Source: Seongchinamella unica (GTDB lineage Bacteria > Pseudomonadota > Gammaproteobacteria > Pseudomonadales > Halieaceae). From it: a stretch of 64,000 bases of DNA. The number at the start of each line of letters is the position of its first letter. Within the stretch, counting starts at the first letter, position 1. A model generated the notes under the pieces. That model was given only the letters and a program-made list of their open reading frames with translations, did not search any database and was not told the DNA's origin. The stretch lies in NCBI RefSeq assembly GCF_004354085.1, contig NZ_SMSE01000002.1, forward strand, positions 930,001 through 994,000, read 5' to 3'. The position numbers were made by a program, and so were the translations under genes. Below, in pieces: positions 61,552 to 64,000 of this stretch.

Positions 61552-62097
61552 ATGCAGCTAAAACGCATTCATCACGTGGCCTATCGATGCCGCGATGCCA
61601 AAGAGACGGTGGAGTTCTATCAGCGGGTGCTGGGCATGGACTTTCAGTTGGCCATCGCCGAGGACCAGGTGCCCTCCACCGGCGCCCCGGACCCCTATAT
61701 GCACGTGTTCCTCGACGCTGGCATGGGGAACGTACTGGCGTTTTTCGAACTCCCAAATTCCCCGGACATGGTCTTCGATGGCAACACCCCGGACTGGGTA
61801 CAGCACATTGCTTTCGAGCTCGAGGACATGGACGCCCTGCTGGCGGCCAAGGCCGCAGTGGAGGCCGAGGGACTCGAAGTCATTGGCCCCACCAATCACG
61901 GAATTTTCCAATCGATCTACTTCCGCGACCCCAACGGCCACCGGCTGGAACTGGTGGCCAATACCCGAAGCGCCGCGGAAATGGACGAGTTGCACCGGGT
62001 GGCGCCGGCGATGCTGGAAGAATGGAGCGAAACCAAAAAGGCACCCCGGCACGCCGCCTGGTTGCACGAGAAACAGTTTAAAGGAGAAAGCCAATGA
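61552..62097 (+). CDS. VOC-family (glyoxalase-like) protein
   Basis: A 181-residue protein with one VOC module pair: RIHHVAYRCRDAKETVEFYQRVLGM at the start (metal His at about residue 7), VQHIAFELEDMDALL (His near 84), and YFRDPNGHRLELVAN with a Glu near 134. The metal-ligand set H/H/E is complete. It occupies the place of homogentisate dioxygenase in the operon but belongs to a different fold, so its role in the pathway is not known. Its stop overlaps the next start by 4 bp. Confidence 0.83.
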   Translation: MQLKRIHHVAYRCRDAKETVEFYQRVLGMDFQLAIAEDQVPSTGAPDPYMHVFLDAGMGNVLAFFELPNSPDMVFDGNTPDWVQHIAFELEDMDALLAAKAAVEAEGLEVIGPTNHGIFQSIYFRDPNGHRLELVANTRSAAEMDELHRVAPAMLEEWSETKKAPRHAAWLHEKQFKGESQ

Positions 62098-63083
62098 AGC
62101 TTGCCAGTCTCAAATCCGGTCGCGATGGACAACTGATAGTGGTATCCAGGGACCTTGGCGAAGCTGTCGCGGCAGCGGATATCGCCCCCACCCTGCAGGC
62201 CGCACTGGACAACTGGCATGAAGCCGCGCCTGCGCTGCAGGCGCTCTACGAAGCACTGTGCGCCGGAAAGGCAGCCAACAGCTTCAACTTCGATCCCGGC
62301 CGGTGTGCCGCGCCCCTTCCCAGGGCCTATCACTGGGCCGATGGCAGTGCCTACGTGACCCATGTTGAACTGGTCCGCAAGGCGCGCGGGGCCGAGTTGC
62401 CGGAATCCTTCTGGACTGATCCGCTGGTGTACATGGGAGCCTCGGACGCCTTTATCGGCCCCTGCGACGACGTCGAAGTAGAAGACGAGGACTGGGGGAT
62501 TGATTTCGAGGCGGAGGTGGTTGTTATCACCGACGACGTCCCGGCCGGGGTCAGCGCCGAACAGGCGCGCGAGCACATCAAACTGCTGGGCCTGGTTAAC
62601 GACGTATCGCTGCGCAACCTCATTCCCGGCGAACTGGGCAAGCAGTTCGGCTTCTACCAGTCCAAACCCTGGACCAGTTTCACTCCGGTGCTGGTCACCC
62701 CGGACGAACTGGGCGACGCCTGGGATGGCGCCAAACTGAGCCTGCCGCTGCGGGCCACACTGAACGGCACACTGATCGGCGCACCCAATGCCGGCCAGGA
62801 CATGACCTTCGACTTCCCCACCCTAATCGCCCACTGCGCCAAATCCAGGTCGCTGATGACAGGTACCGTCATCGGCTCCGGTACGGTCTCCAACGTGGGC
62901 AGCAAGGTCGGCTCCTGCTGCCTCGCCGAGGTGCGCTGCCTGGAAACTATCGAGCACGGCGCACCCAGCACGCCCTTCATGTCCTTCGGCGATCGCATCG
63001 AAATCGAAATGCTGGACGCCAGCGGGGAATCCATTTTTGGTAAGATCGACCAGCGTATCAAACAGTACCATCCCCCGCGCTGA
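62094..63083 (+). CDS. Fumarylacetoacetate hydrolase family protein
   Basis: A 329-residue FAH-fold protein with a short N-terminal domain. Hallmarks are VEDEDWGIDFEAEVVVITDDVP (metal Glu/Asp), LVNDVSLRNLIPGELGKQFGFYQSKPWTSFTPVLVT and TGTVIGSGTVSN. It would cleave fumarylacetoacetate to fumarate and acetoacetate at the end of tyrosine catabolism. ATG 62094 overlaps the VOC stop. It is shorter than the eukaryotic enzyme and close to the Pseudomonas-type FAH, from memory. Confidence 0.87.
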   Translation: MKLASLKSGRDGQLIVVSRDLGEAVAAADIAPTLQAALDNWHEAAPALQALYEALCAGKAANSFNFDPGRCAAPLPRAYHWADGSAYVTHVELVRKARGAELPESFWTDPLVYMGASDAFIGPCDDVEVEDEDWGIDFEAEVVVITDDVPAGVSAEQAREHIKLLGLVNDVSLRNLIPGELGKQFGFYQSKPWTSFTPVLVTPDELGDAWDGAKLSLPLRATLNGTLIGAPNAGQDMTFDFPTLIAHCAKSRSLMTGTVIGSGTVSNVGSKVGSCCLAEVRCLETIEHGAPSTPFMSFGDRIEIEMLDASGESIFGKIDQRIKQYHPPR

Positions 63084-63093
63084 GGAGAAGCCC

Positions 63094-63732
63094 GTGGAGC
63101 TCTATTCCTACTACCGCTCATCCGCCGCCTTCCGGGTGCGGATTGTCCTCAACATCAAGGGGCTGGACTACGGCTACCTGCCGGTCAATCTGCTGCAAAG
63201 CGAGCAGAAAGGTGAGGACTACCTGGCCCACAATCCCCAGGGACTGGTACCCGCTCTGCAGCTGGACAGCGGCGAGGTACTGACCCAGAGCGTGGCCATT
63301 CTGGAATGGCTGGAAGAAAGCTACCCGGAGCCTGCCCTGCTGCCGGAAGACCCCCTGCAACGCGCCAGGATTCGCTCCATGGTCAACAGTATCTGCTGCG
63401 ATGTACACCCACTGTGTAATATCGCGGTGACCAACTACCTGAAGGCGAACTACCAGGCCGACGAAGAGGCAGTGCACAACTGGTATACCACCTGGATGCA
63501 CCGCAGTTTCAGCCCCATTGAGCAACAGCTTGCGGCCAATAACAGCACCTACAGCTTTGGCGAAGCACCCTGCATGGCCGACGTACTGCTGGTGCCACAG
63601 TTGTTCAACGCCCGCCGCTTCGCCATCGCACTGGATGAGTTCCCTCACCTGCAGCGGGTGGTCGATAACTGTCTGGAACTACCCGCCTTCGCGGCGGCCG
63701 CTCCCGACCGGCAACCGGACACCCCGGAGTAA
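63094..63732 (+). CDS. maiA: Maleylacetoacetate isomerase (zeta-class GST)
   Basis: A 212-residue zeta-class glutathione transferase. The N-terminal motif LYSYYRSSAAFRVRIVLN has the catalytic Ser/Ser/Cys-like region of zeta GSTs, followed by NPQGLVPAL and QSVAILEWLEESYPEPALLP. GTG 63094 lies behind GAGGAG. It isomerises maleyl- to fumarylacetoacetate, upstream of FAH in the pathway. It is 10 bp from the FAH gene. Confidence 0.92.
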   Translation: MELYSYYRSSAAFRVRIVLNIKGLDYGYLPVNLLQSEQKGEDYLAHNPQGLVPALQLDSGEVLTQSVAILEWLEESYPEPALLPEDPLQRARIRSMVNSICCDVHPLCNIAVTNYLKANYQADEEAVHNWYTTWMHRSFSPIEQQLAANNSTYSFGEAPCMADVLLVPQLFNARRFAIALDEFPHLQRVVDNCLELPAFAAAAPDRQPDTPE

Positions 63733-63741
63733 GCACGGCCC

Positions 63742-64000
63742 ATGACCCAGCGTGAGATAATAGCGTCCCTGCCAGAACACCTGCGGCCCTTCGTCAAGGA
63801 ACAGCACTACGAACACTATACCGCCCGGGACCAGGCGGTCTGGCGATTCGTGATGAAACACCTGACCCGACAGCTGGCGGACTCCGCCCACCCGGTTTAC
63901 CTCGAAGGCCTGCAACGGACAGGCATCGCCCTGGACCATATCCCCTCTATCGAGGAGATGAACCAGTGTCTGGCAAAACTGGGATGGCGGGCGGTTGTGG
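63742..64000 (+). CDS. phhA: Phenylalanine 4-hydroxylase, N-terminal part (3' end outside window)
   Basis: The first 86 codons of an aromatic amino acid hydroxylase. YTARDQAVWRFVMKHL, YLEGLQRTGI and PSIEEMNQCLAKLGWRAV are hallmarks of bacterial phenylalanine hydroxylase. It feeds tyrosine into the hpd pathway. ATG 63742 is used. The catalytic iron motif lies beyond the window end. Confidence 0.85.
   Translation, partial: MTQREIIASLPEHLRPFVKEQHYEHYTARDQAVWRFVMKHLTRQLADSAHPVYLEGLQRTGIALDHIPSIEEMNQCLAKLGWRAVV

Overview
The window is about 60% G+C and gene-dense, with tightly packed operons, many GTG starts and ATGA start/stop overlaps. Its gene content (several FadD-type ligases, SCP-x/Ltp-type thiolases with DUF35 proteins, a P450, TonB and Lrp-type systems, PutA, an FNR with the cluster cysteines) suggests an aerobic marine gammaproteobacterium, perhaps of the Halieaceae/Spongiibacteraceae group. 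That placement is an inference from gene content; there is no rRNA or tRNA gene in the window to test it.

Region 1 (1-25.8 kb) looks like a steroid/terpenoid-type lipid catabolic region. A leftward operon (6301 to 410) encodes two DUF35 OB-fold proteins, two SCP-x/Ltp-type thiolase-like proteins, a FadD19-like ligase and an EchA19-like enoyl-CoA hydratase, followed by a nitroreductase cut by the window edge. This set resembles the cholesterol side-chain genes Rv3515c-Rv3523 of Mycobacterium tuberculosis. Next to it are an extradiol dioxygenase, an SDR, an AraC-type regulator, a P450, an LLM flavin oxidoreductase, a ketosteroid-isomerase-like protein, a degenerate amidohydrolase, three more adenylate-forming ligases and a zinc alcohol dehydrogenase. 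Housekeeping genes lie among them: panD, dmeF, an fnr-type regulator, a solute-binding protein and a YbjN-like gene.

Region 2 (25.8-41.4 kb) is a glycan/uronate utilisation locus. It has a TonB-dependent receptor, a DUF1080 lipoprotein, a 1304-residue DUF1080/beta-propeller/cytochrome c protein, uxuB, uxaC, a GntR/FadR-type regulator, two Gfo/Idh/MocA oxidoreductases, an Nramp-fold transporter lacking the metal-site motifs, and a divergent uxuA. A UxuR/ExuR-like palindrome lies in the divergent promoter region. From 41.4 to 42.35 kb there is no convincing full gene: two near-identical hairpin elements enclose a decayed regulator fragment.

Region 3 (42.3-52.5 kb) carries a sixth ligase, a membrane protein, a DevBCA-type ABC exporter whose ATPase has a C-terminal TerB-like domain, a class IV aminotransferase coupled to a sulfotransferase-like protein, a possible glycosyltransferase, a secreted protein ending in 17 Ser-Asp-Asp repeats, and a nitronate-monooxygenase-like enzyme.

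Region 4 (52.6-64 kb) is amino-acid catabolism: putA with a divergent Lrp-type regulator, and a tyrosine/phenylalanine operon (hpd, a VOC protein, a fumarylacetoacetate hydrolase family gene, maiA, and the start of a phenylalanine hydroxylase) with its own divergent Lrp-type regulator. Between these lie a desaturase, an orphan PaaX-like regulator, a nitroreductase and a sulfotransferase. No CRISPR array, insertion sequence with a transposase, rRNA or tRNA was found.
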